DNA of 64,000 nucleotides from Linepithema humile (taxonomy: Eukaryota; Arthropoda; Insecta; Hymenoptera; Formicidae): positions 21,386,431 to 21,450,430 of the forward strand of contig NC_090128.1 of NCBI RefSeq assembly GCF_040581485.1, read 5' to 3'. Under the pieces are notes generated by a model. The model saw nothing but the letters and a program-made list of their open reading frames with translations. It did not search any database and was not told where the DNA came from. Shown one piece after another: positions 46,901 through 63,500 of this stretch. How positions within the stretch are numbered: position 1 is the first letter of the stretch; each line of letters opens with the position of its first letter. The position numbers were made by a program, and so were the translations under genes.

Positions 46901-48950
46901 TTTAAAAGCGTTTTTTTTTCAGTGATATAACTAAAATTCTCGACAGTTTGAGTAAAGTTTGCTGATAAGCTATTTTAATTATTTAACGTAGAAAAGAACT
47001 TACTAGAATCAAAAGTTTAAAATATTGATGGTGTAATATTTTGCTGAAACTTCTATTTTTTTAATTTTTTTTAAATTTTGATAGTGTTTAAAACAACGAA
47101 ATAATAAATGAAATAAATTGTTTGAATTTTATAAACGTCTTGCAGTTGACAATTACTGGGTTTATTGATTACACGAATGTGATTTTATATACATACATAT
47201 AAGTAAATCGGTTAGATTAATCTTTTTTATCTCTCTTTATCTTATATAATTATATAAGATTTCTATATATTATCTCTATATAATTATATTTATTTTTGGT
47301 TATTTTATATACTTTTGTATTATATATATTCTTCATGAAGTTTATATATTATATCAAATAGAGATTAACATAATTTAAATCATTAAGTAGGTTTCGTGTT
47401 ACTGAATAAAAGTTTTTTTTCTTGAAAGTTAATCGGTTCGTGAAATTTTCAAGCATGTAATAAAGATAAAGCTAGTTATTTGGTTCGAATTAGCGAGTAT
47501 TATAAAACAAGAGATTTAAGATAGAGTAGTGATTACACTTTCAGTTCGTATTTAAAACGACTTAAGTGCTGACTTTCTTGACTGCGACAAAACCGTTCGA
47601 TTAAAACTTTTTGCACACAACGCAGTAATGTCTACATTTCTCAATAAACGCGTCCCAGTTTTCTTGGATTAAGCGCTATTTTCTCGGTATACAATACGTG
47701 GAGCTTGACTTAACTTATACAGTATGATATTTTTTCTATTACAACGTAAAAAAAAACTAGTTTCTTTTGAAAACTTTTAATCAAGATGTGTAACTTTGCG
47801 TGAAATTCTTAAAAAGAAATAGGAATAAAAAAAAAAATGAGAAAAACGTAATTTTATTTTTGACTTTCTTAAGTTCTATTTGCTATAAATAATTGTAAAA
47901 TTAATATTATTTGTTAATTATAGATACACGCTTGAATTGAGAGAGAGAGAAAGAGAGATTATAATTTTATATTTATATTACATGTCTAATATTTTGTGAA
48001 AATCTTTCTATATTTTGCAAATTGTGTGCTTGTTTTGCCTCGTACATTGGAAAATTGAGAATTTGTTTTAGATTAGCATAAACGCGCTATTTTCTGTAAA
48101 AGTCATTCTACAGTTACAAATTGAAGGTATTGTAGGGATTTGAATGAAGCACGAATTGCAGGTTGCGTGAAAGCTAAAGTTTCTTGAATTTTAACATCAA
48201 CTAATTAATCCGATGGATAGTCGTGACGCAAAGGGTTTCGTCTGGTTTTGTTGGCGGTATATAAAAGTAAATATTTTATTTTGTAGAAAGGTGCTGTTTA
48301 TGTTAATTAGGTATTAATTAACAATATCTCAAATTGTAGTTATGAAAAATTGATTTTAAATTACTTCGAGAATAGAATAACGTTATTTAAAATATTGATA
48401 CGTTAGTTTATTCATCATTGCACGGTAGAAGCAAGTGTCAGTAATTAACAATGATCACGTAAAGCTTTAATCGGTTAACAATTCGATATAGTGTTATTGT
48501 GCTAGCATTAGCGAATTTACGTTTCTCGTAATTTACTTTGTATAACGAATGAATGGCTGACACTAATTACATTATCACCTGGTTGCCTCTCTCCACCTCT
48601 TCAAATTCGCTCTTCGCTAGCTATTCGTTCACAATTTACCAACGCCGCGAGCACGATCTAATACTTCATACAAGTGACTAATTAAACATTGTTCCATGCA
48701 GTTAATATACCGCGTCTTCAAAATGAAACTGGCGCGACTCAAGATAATGCCAACGTCATGTAAACGGTTATATATTTCTTGCAGTAAACTAGAATTTAGT
48801 TTCAGCATAAATTACTGAGTTAATATTAGGAACATGGTATCTGTGTGTTCTTACCTGTTGGATATATCAAGATTGTTGGTCTTTTAGAGTGCGGAATTGT
48901 CGGCATGGTGGGTCGACCAGCTCTCATTTCGGCCGACATTTTTCTTCGTT
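40909..48950 (-). CDS. Single-pass membrane protein, 3' exons (partial gene)
   Basis: Three minus-strand exons with matching phase 1 at both junctions: 48950-48855, 46794-46609, and 41054 to a stop TAG at 40911-40909 (or on to 40886). The frame ends the ectodomain with MRAGRPTMPTIPHSKRP... ILIYPT. It then has a transmembrane helix IIIPIVSCILGFPLLALMVI, a stop-transfer run RRRAKLARERARRR, and a cytoplasmic tail of about 90 residues (LSLVRFSPVHRL... TVVEERSDPEQSTALELSS). The 46794-46609 exon ends at a strong donor CTGG|GTGAGT. I do not recognise the family. The topology suggests a type I receptor or adhesion protein with no kinase in this part. The 5' exons lie to the right. The intron between 41055 and 46608 holds the second Tc1-like element. 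Confidence 0.62.
41070..42547. other. Intron sequence, no gene seen
   Basis: AT-rich part of the large intron of the membrane protein gene. No ORF or repeat of note. Confidence 0.45.
42548..42723. mobile_element. Foldback MITE with 52-bp near-perfect arms
   Basis: The left arm 42548-42599 (GAGAAAATTTTATATCAAAA ... ACCGCGGACCAT) and the right arm 42672-42723 are reverse complements with about three mismatches. Inside is a second palindrome (AAAATTTTTACTATTTTTCA ... TGAAAAATATAGTAAAAATT), plus a repeat of GCCGCGGACC. No ORF. Target duplication is unclear. Confidence 0.75.
42724..44341. other. Intron sequence with unsupported ORFs
   Basis: Two ORFs are seen (43055-43285 plus, hydrophobic; 43436-43843 minus, 135 aa), but neither has a recognisable motif or splice context. 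TA-rich low-complexity stretches lie at 43310-43410. Confidence 0.4.
44342..46026 (+). mobile_element. Non-autonomous Tc1/mariner-like transposon, copy 2
   Basis: The ends CACTCACCCGAAAAAAAAGC and its reverse complement are flanked by TA (44340-44341 and 46027-46028). At 1,685 bp it differs in length from the copy at 2743-4429 by one codon lost in the transposase and one A gained in an A-run; by eye the rest is almost identical. The orientation is opposite to that copy. Arms: 44342-44731 and about 45637-46026. The additional inverted partial arm at about 44731-44888 makes a hairpin. It sits in an intron of the minus-strand membrane protein gene. Confidence 0.9.
45091..45639 (+). pseudogene. 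Truncated Tc1-like transposase (N-terminal half), copy 2
   Basis: From ATG 45091: paired-type helix-turn-helix (residues about 5-50), GRPR (56-59), second DNA-binding region, then FSDESRF with the first catalytic Asp at residue 150 and the usual GRERVYRRVGERF segment. After residue about 182 the frame enters the terminal repeat and stops at 45718-45720. The remaining catalytic residues are missing. The same truncation point occurs in the copy at 3135-3681, so the truncated form itself was mobilised, presumably by a full-length transposase elsewhere. Confidence 0.85.
46795..48854 (-). other. Intron of the membrane protein gene
   Basis: About 2 kb of AT-rich DNA between the acceptor at 46796-46795 and the donor at 48854-48853 (minus strand). 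No ORF or mobile element was recognised. Confidence 0.5.
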
Positions 48951-51250
48951 CTGCAACTGAAATTCATTTTTGTAATGGAAATTCATTTTTCAACTGACTT
49001 TTCACACTTTAGTACATGTTCTCATTTTTAGCTGGTAAATATAATATAATAGACTTTCGTGAATATAGTGACAAATCAAACGAATAGAAAAAATATGGTA
49101 AAAAATAAAACTTAATTAAAGATTTAATTTAGCAAAAGAATATATATATTTTTCTCGCATTCGAGTCCCACTATGCATAATTAAATACAATAAAACGCAA
49201 TCAAAGAGGTCTTGTCGCGTAACAATTTATCAAAATATGTTTGCCGTCACCTCTGAAAAGTTTTCTGGCATTATACGGTCATGTCATGGAGCAGGAAAAA
49301 CGAGTGATTTTTACATTTCTCACGTTGGAACATGCGGTTCACTCGTAGCGCGTAGAATAGAATCGATAGCCAGTATCCGTAGCACCGATTTCAACGTGCG
49401 ATTTGCACGCGCCGAGAATCGGTTGGAGATATTCGCGCTTTGTCAGATACGTGGAATTGCTGCCGTCAACCGCAACACAAGAGAATCTCTACGAGAATCA
49501 AATTTCTTCGTATTTGATCGTCGGATTTGCTAGGTTCTTTTCGGGATTTAAATTATTTGGCGAGACGGTGAATAACATTGTGACACAGCAAATATCCTCG
49601 CGCACTGTATTTAAGATAATTTATTATATTGTTAGTTATTAATTTACTAAAAGTTAATTTGATAGATGTATTATATCGTAAAAAAAGTAAAGATTGTACA
49701 GTGTCATACTTGGCCACAATTGACATTAGTTTTATTATCATACATTTTTCCTATTAATGTGTCTAATTCATGGGATGAAGAAAATGTGAAAGAAGTTCTC
49801 TTATGTAGTGTGTAATTCATGTGTGGTTGTTAAAGTTATTTCTATATTCTCCTCTCTTTGCCTCATTCTCCAGTAATACTAAATATTCAACGATACTTTA
49901 ATAAAATTGTGCGAAAGACTTGTTTAAGGAGTTTCAAAATTTGTTTCTAGTTTCACGCTGTTAATATCGATTTCGACGAGCTACATAAACTCGACATAAT
50001 AATTTGTCAAAGTACGAATTTTTTTTAAAAGAAAAGTGTGATATTGTCGAAAATATGGTAGCAATTTTCAAGATATTTTTCTCTACTGACAAATTCTAAA
50101 CTTTTTTCGAAAATTTTTTGCTTAAACATATTCCGAATTTTTAAGCTTTTTTGCTCTTTTAATTTGGCGCAATTTACACGGTGCGATATCTAACGAGGAA
50201 AGCAACATATTGCGAGAATATTGTTAGTAGCCAAAATCCAGGCGTAATAATAGCGAACGGCAGACGATCAAGAATTTGCGATATCGCCGGACGTCAGAGG
50301 TAGATAATGCAGGATAATGCGCGCGCGTAAAGGCTTGCCCAGCTGGCGTAGTTTGAGCGTAGCACGAATTACGAAGCGTTTAATCTCTTCGGTAATACTA
50401 TTCCTTACCAACTTGAATCAATGTCATACGTTATCTTTATATTATTAAGCTTTATTGATGAGTTTTTGCGTGACATCCATTTGTTTTAAATTAATATTGA
50501 TTTAAAGCATGTCTCAAATTTTGCCTGTATTTCACGTAAAAAAGTTATTTGATCATTAATTTAGAGTTGGTTTGTCGTTAAGCATCTTTAGATCGCCATC
50601 CAGGTAGGCAAATAAAATTGTCATTAGTCCCTTGATATTGCCTGCAGTATTTGGTGTATATTTTTTCGTATTAGCTTTCGCCGGCTTTTATCAAATCACC
50701 TTTATTTTTGTTACGACAGTTAGTGTCGAATATTGCTACTATAAATCGTTCGAAGGTATATACTCTGCTATATTCAGGCGCGAAGAAGAGTCGAGGGCAA
50801 TATCTTGTCTTGAAAAAACGGCCTTGAAGAATAAAAATTTTTTGTACTTGGGGGAATTCGCTGATCGTTGCTTAACTTATTGCGGCATTATGTGGTACTT
50901 CAAGACAAACTGAATTTAAAAAAAAAGAAATATTGTCAGATAAAGAGCAAAAAAGTGAGATTAATCGAAAGGGTGAGAAAAGGCAATGGAATAATTTATA
51001 AAATTAGAATTTATTTGGAGAATTAAAAGCAAAAATACACAAATGAGATTATGAGGAAAAGCGCTATGAATAAATTTCATATTTTAATATGCATATTTAT
51101 TGGCGAAATATAAAAGGCTTATGTATATTTGTTTTATGATGAATCTAGAATATAAAATTTGAAGAAAAATAGAACTTGTTCAATCTCTCTGATAATTCCG
51201 CAATGTGTAAATAGTTGTTTGAATTAATGAGACAGTGAATTTTGGCGTAC
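48951..51250. other. Probable intron sequence, nothing supported
   Basis: Upstream of the 48950 exon on the minus strand. The exon there needs an upstream phase-1 donor, which was not identified. Plus-strand ORFs at 49237-49533 and 50632-50913 lack ATG context or domains. Confidence 0.4.
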
Positions 51251-51403
51251 TTTTAGAAATCGATAGCACTTCTGCGTATTGGGCTGAATTGTCCCATCAG
51301 GTGTTAGCCCTCTGGTAGAGAAAAGTAGCCCTCTTCTCTCAATGCATGTTCGTGAAAGCCTACGAAATTCCCCGGTCTTCAGAAAATGGTAGTTACGACG
51401 TGC
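51251..51403 (-). CDS. Candidate exon of 51 codons
   Basis: Minus strand, between an acceptor AATAACAG (AG at 51405-51404) and a donor CTAAAA|GTACGCC. Phase 0 at both ends. The translation includes NYHFLKTGEFRRLSRTCIER and later LTPDGTIQPNTQKCYRFLK, with two cysteines as in an extracellular module, and the base composition is coding-like. It may be an upstream exon of the same minus-strand membrane protein gene. An intermediate exon would be needed, since the phases do not join directly to 48950. The family is not recognised. Confidence 0.33.
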
Positions 51404-54400
51404 CTGTTATTCAAGTAGGTCGGCCACGCCTACATGGAAAATCTCATTTCATCGAACATATTCGTGTAAGAAAAAAATAATCAATTCCCAAATTTATTTG
51501 AGCCATACGCTTGATTGGAAATATAATCTTGTGAGAAACTCTTTTAAATGCTAAAATAGCACGTTGATCTCTTCTATGCAGAATTATAAATTTAAAAAAT
51601 GAATATTTTCGAAGAACTATGCAATTGAAAAATTTTAAAAATTTCTTTGAAGTCTCCATTTTTACATAACAAAGACTCTTTTGTCCCATCAATAAATATC
51701 CATCTTTGCAATCGATTTTGTGCGTGTCGCGCAAATTTCGCATTGTCCGTAGCCCGCCGCTTAAAGGTCAGTGGAAGCTAACAGCTGTATCTACATTTCC
51801 CATATTTTGGCACGCCATCGAAATTATACAAGCGGTATATATATGTCCGCAGGAAGTTAGTACTCTATACTGTCTCAACAGCGTGGAATACCAAGGTATT
51901 TACATCGCTTATGTATACGAGTTCGTTGTATATCAGACGAGATGTTTGGTCCGGATATACGACGCTGTACTGAGACACACCTATAGTGAGTTTACTCGTG
52001 TTTATGCATGTGCTGGTACAAGTGTGAAGGGATACAATATATATATATGTATATATATGTACTCTTATATACAATATATAAACGCCTCAGTACCTTTAGT
52101 TTACGTACACGAAAGACATGCGCTATTAAATGGACGAGATTGGAATCGGCATTATAGTCGCCTGTCTCTTCATCTAGTCCCGTTTGATACGAATTTAATC
52201 TTGGTAACTATTTAGATACCTTTCAGTATATATTAGTCTATCGACTTGAATTCCTATTGATCTTGAGATACGCGCACATTTTTTTTATTCCAAACGTAGT
52301 TTCTTTTTGCGCAATTCCTTATCACTTTTGCTATATAATATAAATTAAGATTGATGGTGAACGGTAACACAAAGTTGATTTGATTAAAATGTTTAATTTT
52401 TCATCATTTGCTGAACAATTTGCGCAATCTATTATGCAAAATAAAATTTTTAAAATAAGAGGAAAAATGCGGAGTATTAATGACTGATATAATTTGCGTT
52501 ATGTCGGTCGGATTTTATTTGGTTTAAAGGGAATTACTTAATTCATGTCATTTACTATGCATTCTATTAATTAGGACACTTTCGATGGCTTCATAGATAA
52601 TTTCGAGTGATTTATTCAGCTTACTTTCCTACCTTCCGCCACTTCCGCTTTACGCTTTTGTTATCTTTCTTTGGGTCACGAACACGAAACTTCATCTTTG
52701 ACCTTTAAACTGCGTTCACCACTGAAATTAGAACTTAGAAACCACTAATTCGCTACTTCTAAGTTAGGCGTTAAGAGGTCGTGGTCAAGGTTTAGCGAAA
52801 CATTTTCTGGGTCATTTGCGTGAGATTAGTCTACTAATTGTACAACAGTTTAGAAATCTAAAATGTTCATTATTGGCTTTATTGACTTTTTGGCAATAAT
52901 TCCTAAATTGATTTGCTTTATATAGCGTCATAATGAAATCATGATTTCGTTAATGAGTCCAGAATATCCTTGTCGAGATAATTATCAATCGTAATTGTTT
53001 CTTTTGAGAATCTCATTAATTTTTAATAGTATCAATCTATTATAATAATTTCCTATTTATCTAAATAATCCATCGTAATGTGGCCTACGATCTATGCTAC
53101 ACTCAAATACATGCCGTGTCCTTTGAAGCTTAAGTTTCGAAACATCATGTGAAAACGTAATTTTACTCCAAAATCGTTTGGATAAAACGATACGAAGAAA
53201 TGTGATCATGACGCGAAGTTAAAGACCTAAACACGTTTTCGATCATACGAGAATAAATTTTTTAAATTTTGTGTTTTACATCAGAAAAGAATGTTGCTCG
53301 CAATAATAATAGTTTTTTCAGAAAGCCATCGTGAGAGAATATTTTTAAAAATCAAATAAATATAAAATAAAAAATAAAAAAAATATAATATAAAATTAAA
53401 AAATATAATTTTTTATTATATATATTTTTTATTAGAATTGATATAAAATATTTTATAATTTAGATCTGTAAATATTATTTTGTATCTTTAATTTCAATCA
53501 AATTTGTCGCATAGGACTTGGTAAAGTGCTAATAGAATTTCCTTATGCTTGTTAAAAGCATCGCACTTCGTACATGGTCCAATTGTTAGTTTTTAATCTC
53601 CAGATTGAAAGTACATCGATAAGCAATTTATTTTTAGATTTTCGCAAATTTGATCCATAGAAGCATTTTTCTACGAGAAGTGAACAAGAGTTCCGTTGAT
53701 GCAAAAGATACAGCTTATTTCTCGGAAATAGTAAAGTGAGGACAGTTCTCTTTAATGTAAATATCTAAATCCACTTCTGTTATTCTTCACAGAAAGCAAA
53801 TGCCTTTGGATTTTTATCGAATCTTTCTTTATAGAAACTAAATGATTTTACTTTACTAAAAATAATACACTTTATCTGGTGTTGATTTTATTGACGAGAT
53901 ATTTTAATTGCTAATTAATATTCTTATTTGTTTTATGAAAAATGTAAATAAATTGCATGTTCTCTGGGAACGAGATAATTAAACTGTAACTTTTATATTG
54001 GAAAAGAGGAAGGCATGAACATGTGGACTACTTGCTGTGTCTATCTCGGGATAGAAGGTTACTACAGGTGCAATATCTATCCATCTTTGTTTCTGTGATC
54101 GATAACTCTTGCTTTGGATCACGTTCAGAGATCGCATGTGTTATCTGGATGATATATAAGTACCGGGGCTTTTATATTTTCTAATCAGAGTAAATAGCTA
54201 TATGACATAAATGATTACCATATTTTTAATATATTTTTCATGTATGTAAAAAGAAGATTGATGAGATATAAGAACATCAATAACGACATAAGATAAGCCA
54301 GACAATAAAATACTTTGATGACAAACAATTTATAAGAAAAATATTTTGTGAAAAGAGTGAAAAAATAATAATTTAATGATTAATGAATAATTAGCTAATG

Positions 54401-56342
54401 AGCTTTTCAGAATCCAAATTAATCAACTTTACTTTTTATAAATTTTTTGAATTTTAGTAGTAGAGTAAATGTGAATGTTTATCAATTTCAATTTTTTATC
54501 ATTTATTTTATAGGGTTGATTAGTGTGATTTATTTGCTATATAATGATTCATAAAAGGATAAAAAGAGAATTACATTATTTACATACATAGCGAATGAAC
54601 ATTGTGTGTGTAATTTTGTTTTTAAAAGTAATTTACTTGAGATTGTGTAATATTCTTTTAGAAAAAGTGACGCACGTATAGCGCTAGCTTTGTAGAATTT
54701 TAATTATATAAATAAGATAAGTAAGTTTCAAGAAATTTAAAGTTATAAAAGACTTAAAAGAAACTAGAAAGATAAGAAAATGAATCTGCAAGGCATTATA
54801 AATTTATTGTGGAATTATTTGATTTTTATCAATATTTGCACTTGACTACACTTTTATCGCTCGATATACATTTGATATGAAATTTATCAACTTTACTCAA
54901 TGAACTCAATGATTCTTCTTGAAAACAATGAAATTATTTTTCCCTCTCTCTGTTATAAGATTAGAAATATAAATTAATAAAATTCTCTCTTTGTCAGTTG
55001 TTTCAATATTGACGGTTGAAATATGTGTTAACACGTACGTCTATATAAGTATATGTGTCTGTGTACATGTAATAATGGAGGGTAAAATATTTCTGGAAAG
55101 ACCGTGCTATACTTGAAATGATATTTTGCACAAAGAGTGCGTACAAACGAAATTTGTTGTAATATAGCGTATGATTTGAAACAAGCTCTTTCAAAGCATA
55201 TTCAATTTTTAACCACTAGATGAGTTAATTATGAATTATGAATTATGAAGTAAATTAATTAAAATTTGAAAATTAATGGCAAAAAGCATCGCTTTTGTGC
55301 ATAAAAAATTTTATTATTATAACATTATACATTAAAAAAGAATGGAAGCCATTGAAAAATTAGATACATTAAAATTTAATAGTTTTTAGTACTTATGAGA
55401 TATAAGCAATTAAAACGGTATTAATTGGCATAATAGATGGGATTTCAATTGAAATAACAGAATCATGAAACATTAAATACCCCGTGAAATTTGGAGAGTT
55501 ATTGTCAAAGTTTGCAACAAGAAGCGCTACATGTAGTTCAACTGATCACATGAATAAGTATCTGGAGCATCACGTCGACCTAACTTTAGAGATTGTAGTT
55601 GCTCATATCCGTACAAATAATTGACCCGTAAAATTGCAATTGTATTGCTTTAGTCTGCATAGTTTAGCTAATTTCAACTTTGTTTTCTTAAATGATTAAT
55701 TAAGTTTTTGTCTGTCATACATTTTCGATAATTCTAACTATTTATATACATATATTTTAAAAAAGTTATGGTTATTCAAAATATATACAGAATGTTTCTC
55801 GCTAGATGTACTTCGTGAAGAATTGTTAACTTAAGAATATGTTAATTCTTTGGCTAATTTTTTTCTGACAATTAGTAAACATTTTGAAAGAGTGATCTTT
55901 AATTGCGACTTTCTAATGTTAAATATTATAAATTTTTTAAATTAATAACCTTGCATAAAAATTTTATTAACGTAAAATTTATTCGAATTTAACAGAAAAA
56001 TATTATTTTATCATTTATGTATTTAATGGAAATTTTGATGTTTTTGTAAAAGAATAATTATTTTATAATTTATTGAACAATCCACAATTAAAAGATCGAT
56101 TAATTAGTAAAGTGGCAGGTATTATTAAATTTGATCAACTAACATGTTGATTGTTTTTTATGAATGTGGTAATATTTTACTGCTGTTTCTATTCTCTCCC
56201 TTAGATTAATTTTGTTAATACAATTTATTGGATCAATATTGGATAGATTTATTTTTTAATGAATCTTGAAAAATTTTTAAATCTTCTTGATAAAACAATT
56301 CTAAACGCGTAAACGTCTTTTTACGTTAATATTTGCAGTAAG
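51404..56342. other. AT-rich gene-poor DNA
   Basis: No supported gene. A 169-codon plus-strand open frame at 51706-52215 starts on TTG and crosses TA-rich repeats. A small hairpin GAACTTAGAA...TTCTAAGTT lies at about 52729-52766. Confidence 0.4.
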
Positions 56343-56417
56343 ATGACAAGACTTTTGGTACTGGCTCTTCTTGCTGCAGACATTTCTTTGAGTTATAGTA
56401 GAAAAGTTTTCTGCTGA
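56343..56417 (+). CDS. 24-aa signal-peptide-like micro-ORF or relic exon
   Basis: ATG 56343 to TGA 56415-56417 encodes MTRLLVLALLAADISLSYSR, then KVFC. It is a textbook secretory signal sequence: a short basic start, a Leu/Ala core and a small-residue cleavage area. An acceptor-like TATTTGCAG lies just upstream (56332-56340). It could be the remnant of a secreted-protein first exon, or a chance match. Confidence 0.22.
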   Translation: MTRLLVLALLAADISLSYSRKVFC

Positions 56418-59647
<3,230 letters not shown>

Positions 59648-60189
59648 GAGGGTTCCGTTATTAAAAATCTGTTAATTGATGAAAAATATTATCTTTCTTT
59701 CAAAAGATTTTTCTCTTTTAAAAATGCTGGCAAATTATTACGATATGTGCAGTACACATGTGAAATCATTACACTATGACGATGCATTAATTATGGCCTG
59801 AGGACTCTATTAGTAATCACTATATGCGCTGATGAATGATCTAGCGTTATCTACCTATTGTACCATAATACATAGATCATTATTACGCCTGGGGATTGGA
59901 AGAAATATAGGGGGTGCAATTCATATACGTGATTATGTATGGATATACTTACATAGATAGGTAACCACAACGAAATCGTCCTCCTGTCGAAATTCTCTCC
60001 GGGATATATGTCATTTCTATTGAACTATTACGCAGTAACTGAGGTATAAATTCGAGTTTACGCGATGATACACATGAGAAAGTTTTAAATTAATCCTGAA
60101 ATTTTGAAACAAATCTTTTTGTACTGCTTTTTTAAAAGTGGTATAAAAATTTCAAAAAGTAATTTTAGAAAAAAATTAAAAAATTATAG

Positions 60190-60596
60190 ATTATTATTAT
60201 TTATACATTCAAGAAGTTTAAAAATAAAAGATTGAATTAATGCTGTCGTTTAGAACTGGGTATCTCCGGGTATTCGAAATATAATAATTACACACATGTA
60301 TTGCATTGTGATTGCATTGTTAATACAAAATTATGGCGTATAATTGTATTACGTATAAAAAATAACATTGTAAATAATAAATTATAAATTATAAATTTTT
60401 ATAAAGTTATTTTCTACATGAAATACGATTATATGCAATAATTTTACGTTAGCTGTGCAATTACAATGCAATACATATATGTAATTATTATATTTCGTAT
60501 AATCGGGTATCCAGTTTCAATCTTTTATTTTTAAATATTTTTGAATGTATAAATTATCATATTTCGAATACTCGGATAGTCGGATATTGACAGCAC
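60190..60596. mobile_element. Compound foldback element, about 0.4 kb
   Basis: The left arm contains TTATACATTCAAGAAGTTTA, AAAATAAAAGATTGAA, GGGTAT..., TTCGAAATATAATAATTACA and TGTATTGCATTGTGATTGCA. The right arm (about 60455-60556) holds their reverse complements in order. Beyond the right arm, ATATTTCGAATACTCGGATA, GTCGGATATTGACAGC repeats the left-arm word GCTGTC...GTATTCGAAATAT, so one sub-unit is present three times. There is no ORF. Confidence 0.65.
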
Positions 60597-63500
60597 TAGA
60601 TTGAATATAATTTAATTATATAAGAACAAATAATGTGATGTAAATTTAAACAATATGTAGTGTTAAATTATAGTTGCTAGACATGTATAATTTGATTATG
60701 CTAGTGGTAGTGTAAATTATGGACTATGGAGGTGGCGAAGAATGTATACGACCCGTGAATTTAATGAAGGGTGAATGTGCGATAATTTTATTCTAGCATG
60801 TAGAGGAGGTCGGTATTTCTCATAGAACAATATCTCTCGTCACGAAATTTGCGCATATTTCCCAAAAATTTCAATTGGATAATCTCGTCGAGAAGTTAAG
60901 AATACCCTTTAAGAAAATTATGCGATAAAGAAAAGTTGAGAACAGCGATTCATATCGAATCTGAACATTCTCGGAATTCAACAGATTTCTCTTTGTTCCA
61001 GCCAGGTTTTTTTTTGTTTTTTTTTTCCTATAACGTCGAAGCTTTGCATCTCAGAGGATATTCTACGATCCAAAGTAAATGCTGAAAACAATTGGCGATC
61101 TTTCTTTGAAAGATTTCCTAGCTATTTGCATCAAAAGAATGCGAATTGAATTTAACGTTTGTAATTTCTACAGAAATGTTTGAGATTAATTAGAATCATT
61201 TATTAATACAGCATGACGTGATTGTAACAAAATTAAATGACTATTTCCTTTTGTAAAGAATAGGTCTCCGTATTTAGTTTTCCTTCTTATACTATATTTC
61301 AAATGAATATTTGCCATTTATACTTAGAATATAATGTAGATAAAACTTTGTAAATAGTTGGAAGAAAGTTTCTTTGACGCTTTATTCGTTGTAACGGATA
61401 TTGAAAGCACGGAATATCAGTTATCGAAGTTTGGGAAACTTTTATCTTGATATAAGCTATATGCTTCTTGATAGGCGTAAATTGCAGTTTTGGCAATGAA
61501 TGCTATCATGCAATACGAGTGATGGCATAATTTAATAATTTTACTTATTCACAGTGTGAGAGGAAATGTCAATTGATTTTTTGTTACAAAATATATAATG
61601 TTTGAAAATTTAATCGAACAGTGCGGACAGTTCAGATTTCGAGATTGAACGTCAACCAGTTCGGACATTTCGAACTGCTCGAATTAACTTTTGGTCCAAA
61701 AATGAAAAAAATTGTCATATTTCCAATATCAAATTTATGAAATACGTAACAACGTATATTTATGAGTTAACCGCTATTCTTGTTTAGTTGTTTATAAGAT
61801 TAATTCGTTATCAGATCGTAAATTTGCAATAATTTTTGCTGCCAAGTTTGATATATGATTCTCAAATTTATCAGAAGCTCACCAGCTTCAATAAATTCTG
61901 GAATGTAGGTTATTTATGTTTAACTTCTAAACTCAAATTTCGCAAATATGTTTTTTAACTGTTCCAGTTACAATATATAAATCTATTAGACATATAACAA
62001 TTCTCTTTGTTTTATACACAATATTTGTTTCGCCAATATAAAAAACCAGTAATATAGTCATGATATTGATGATACTAGAAAGAAAGAAATTGTTAACTCT
62101 ATATGAAACGATTGCATGTTTCAATACAATCGCGCTTTTTAGTGAATCGACAGTTTTACATAGAGTATCTCGTTTTTTCTGTTTGCGCAAAAATGAAATT
62201 TTTAACATGATATTTAACAGCGTGGAAAGCAATGTCGCGTAATTTTAATTTCGTTTAATTTGTACGAATTATTTATTAATCGGGAAATAATTTGCATTTT
62301 TACAAGCAATTTTACTAATAATTTTTAATAATTTTACTTGATCGCATATTTTAACTACGTTTTTCTTATTTTTTTTCGAAATTACGTTATTAAAATTGAA
62401 GAAAATTGTTGCAAAAAGATTGCTAAAAAAATAACAAAATTTTGCAATATATTTTGATTGGTTTGAATTGTTCAAATATATTATGTTACACGTTTGTTAA
62501 CGACGAAGTAGTATCGCTCGCGGAAAACGATTTTTCTCTATGCAAAATGGAGTCACGGTACGAGAAGCGGAACGAGCAGCAGTGTGCGCGAAACAAACTA
62601 CCCGAATAACAGTTGGCCAACAGTTTCATTTATCTGTTTGTCATCTCTCTGCCGGTTATCTTGCCAGTTTTCGTCGCTTCTGTTTCTTTTGCAACCGAGA
62701 GCTATTCTCATCGTTCTATATTGCATTTGGTCATTGCGCGTTTTTGGTTTCTGCTTTCTTTCCGTATTGTCGTCGCTGTCTGATTTGGCCTATTATGTAT
62801 TGTTTATTGGTAGTTCTAACAGATAATTTACGAAATGTCTTGATTGTGTATGACTGTGATATTGACTGCAGCACAAGCGCACAGCATAGAGCACTTTACT
62901 GCAGTGATGTTATTATTGGTCAGTTGATCGAACAATAGCGATGTTGCGCGTAAACATTCTGACAGCAAAAATCTGTAACGTAGCTCTACCATTATATGTT
63001 GCAGAATCATTTTTATTATTACAGGTATTATTGCATTTAAATTTTACAAGTTTTACTGGAACACACATGTTTTTTTTAATTGGCAGATATGTTTCTACAA
63101 ATTAATTTTTTACGGTCGAAGCAAACACAATAAAGCTTATTGTTAGTATCTATTATTTGTATAGTTCTCTCAATTGTTTATTGAAAATAATACGCGGTTG
63201 TAATATCAAACTATTTTATATTTATAAATTCATGAAATATTTCTAAAAGAAAAAAATTATTATTATATTGGATTGCGCAGATAACAGGTTAAAACGAGAA
63301 TATTGTAAAATATTTAATATTGGCTTTTTGTCGAAATTAATTTGGAAAGATCATCGAGTTTGTATAAATGAATGCTTAATTTAATACGCGGCCGCAATTT
63401 CGTAGTAAATACAGTGCGTTAAGTTATGCAGGAATGGTTAATTAAATAAACGGCCGGTGTAATTTGAGGGTTGTACAGGCACGCGGATTCAGTTTTATTG

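Noticed and set aside
50632..50913. 93-codon hydrophobic ORF
   Set aside because: It starts on TTG and lacks any family signature or splice context.
51706..52215. 169-codon plus-strand open frame
   Set aside because: It starts on TTG and runs through a TA-rich repeat giving a Tyr/Ile-rich stretch. No domain.
62540..62938. 132-codon ATG-initiated ORF
   Set aside because: It is Cys/Phe-rich with no motif, with a second frame open in parallel. It might be real but cannot be supported from sequence alone.
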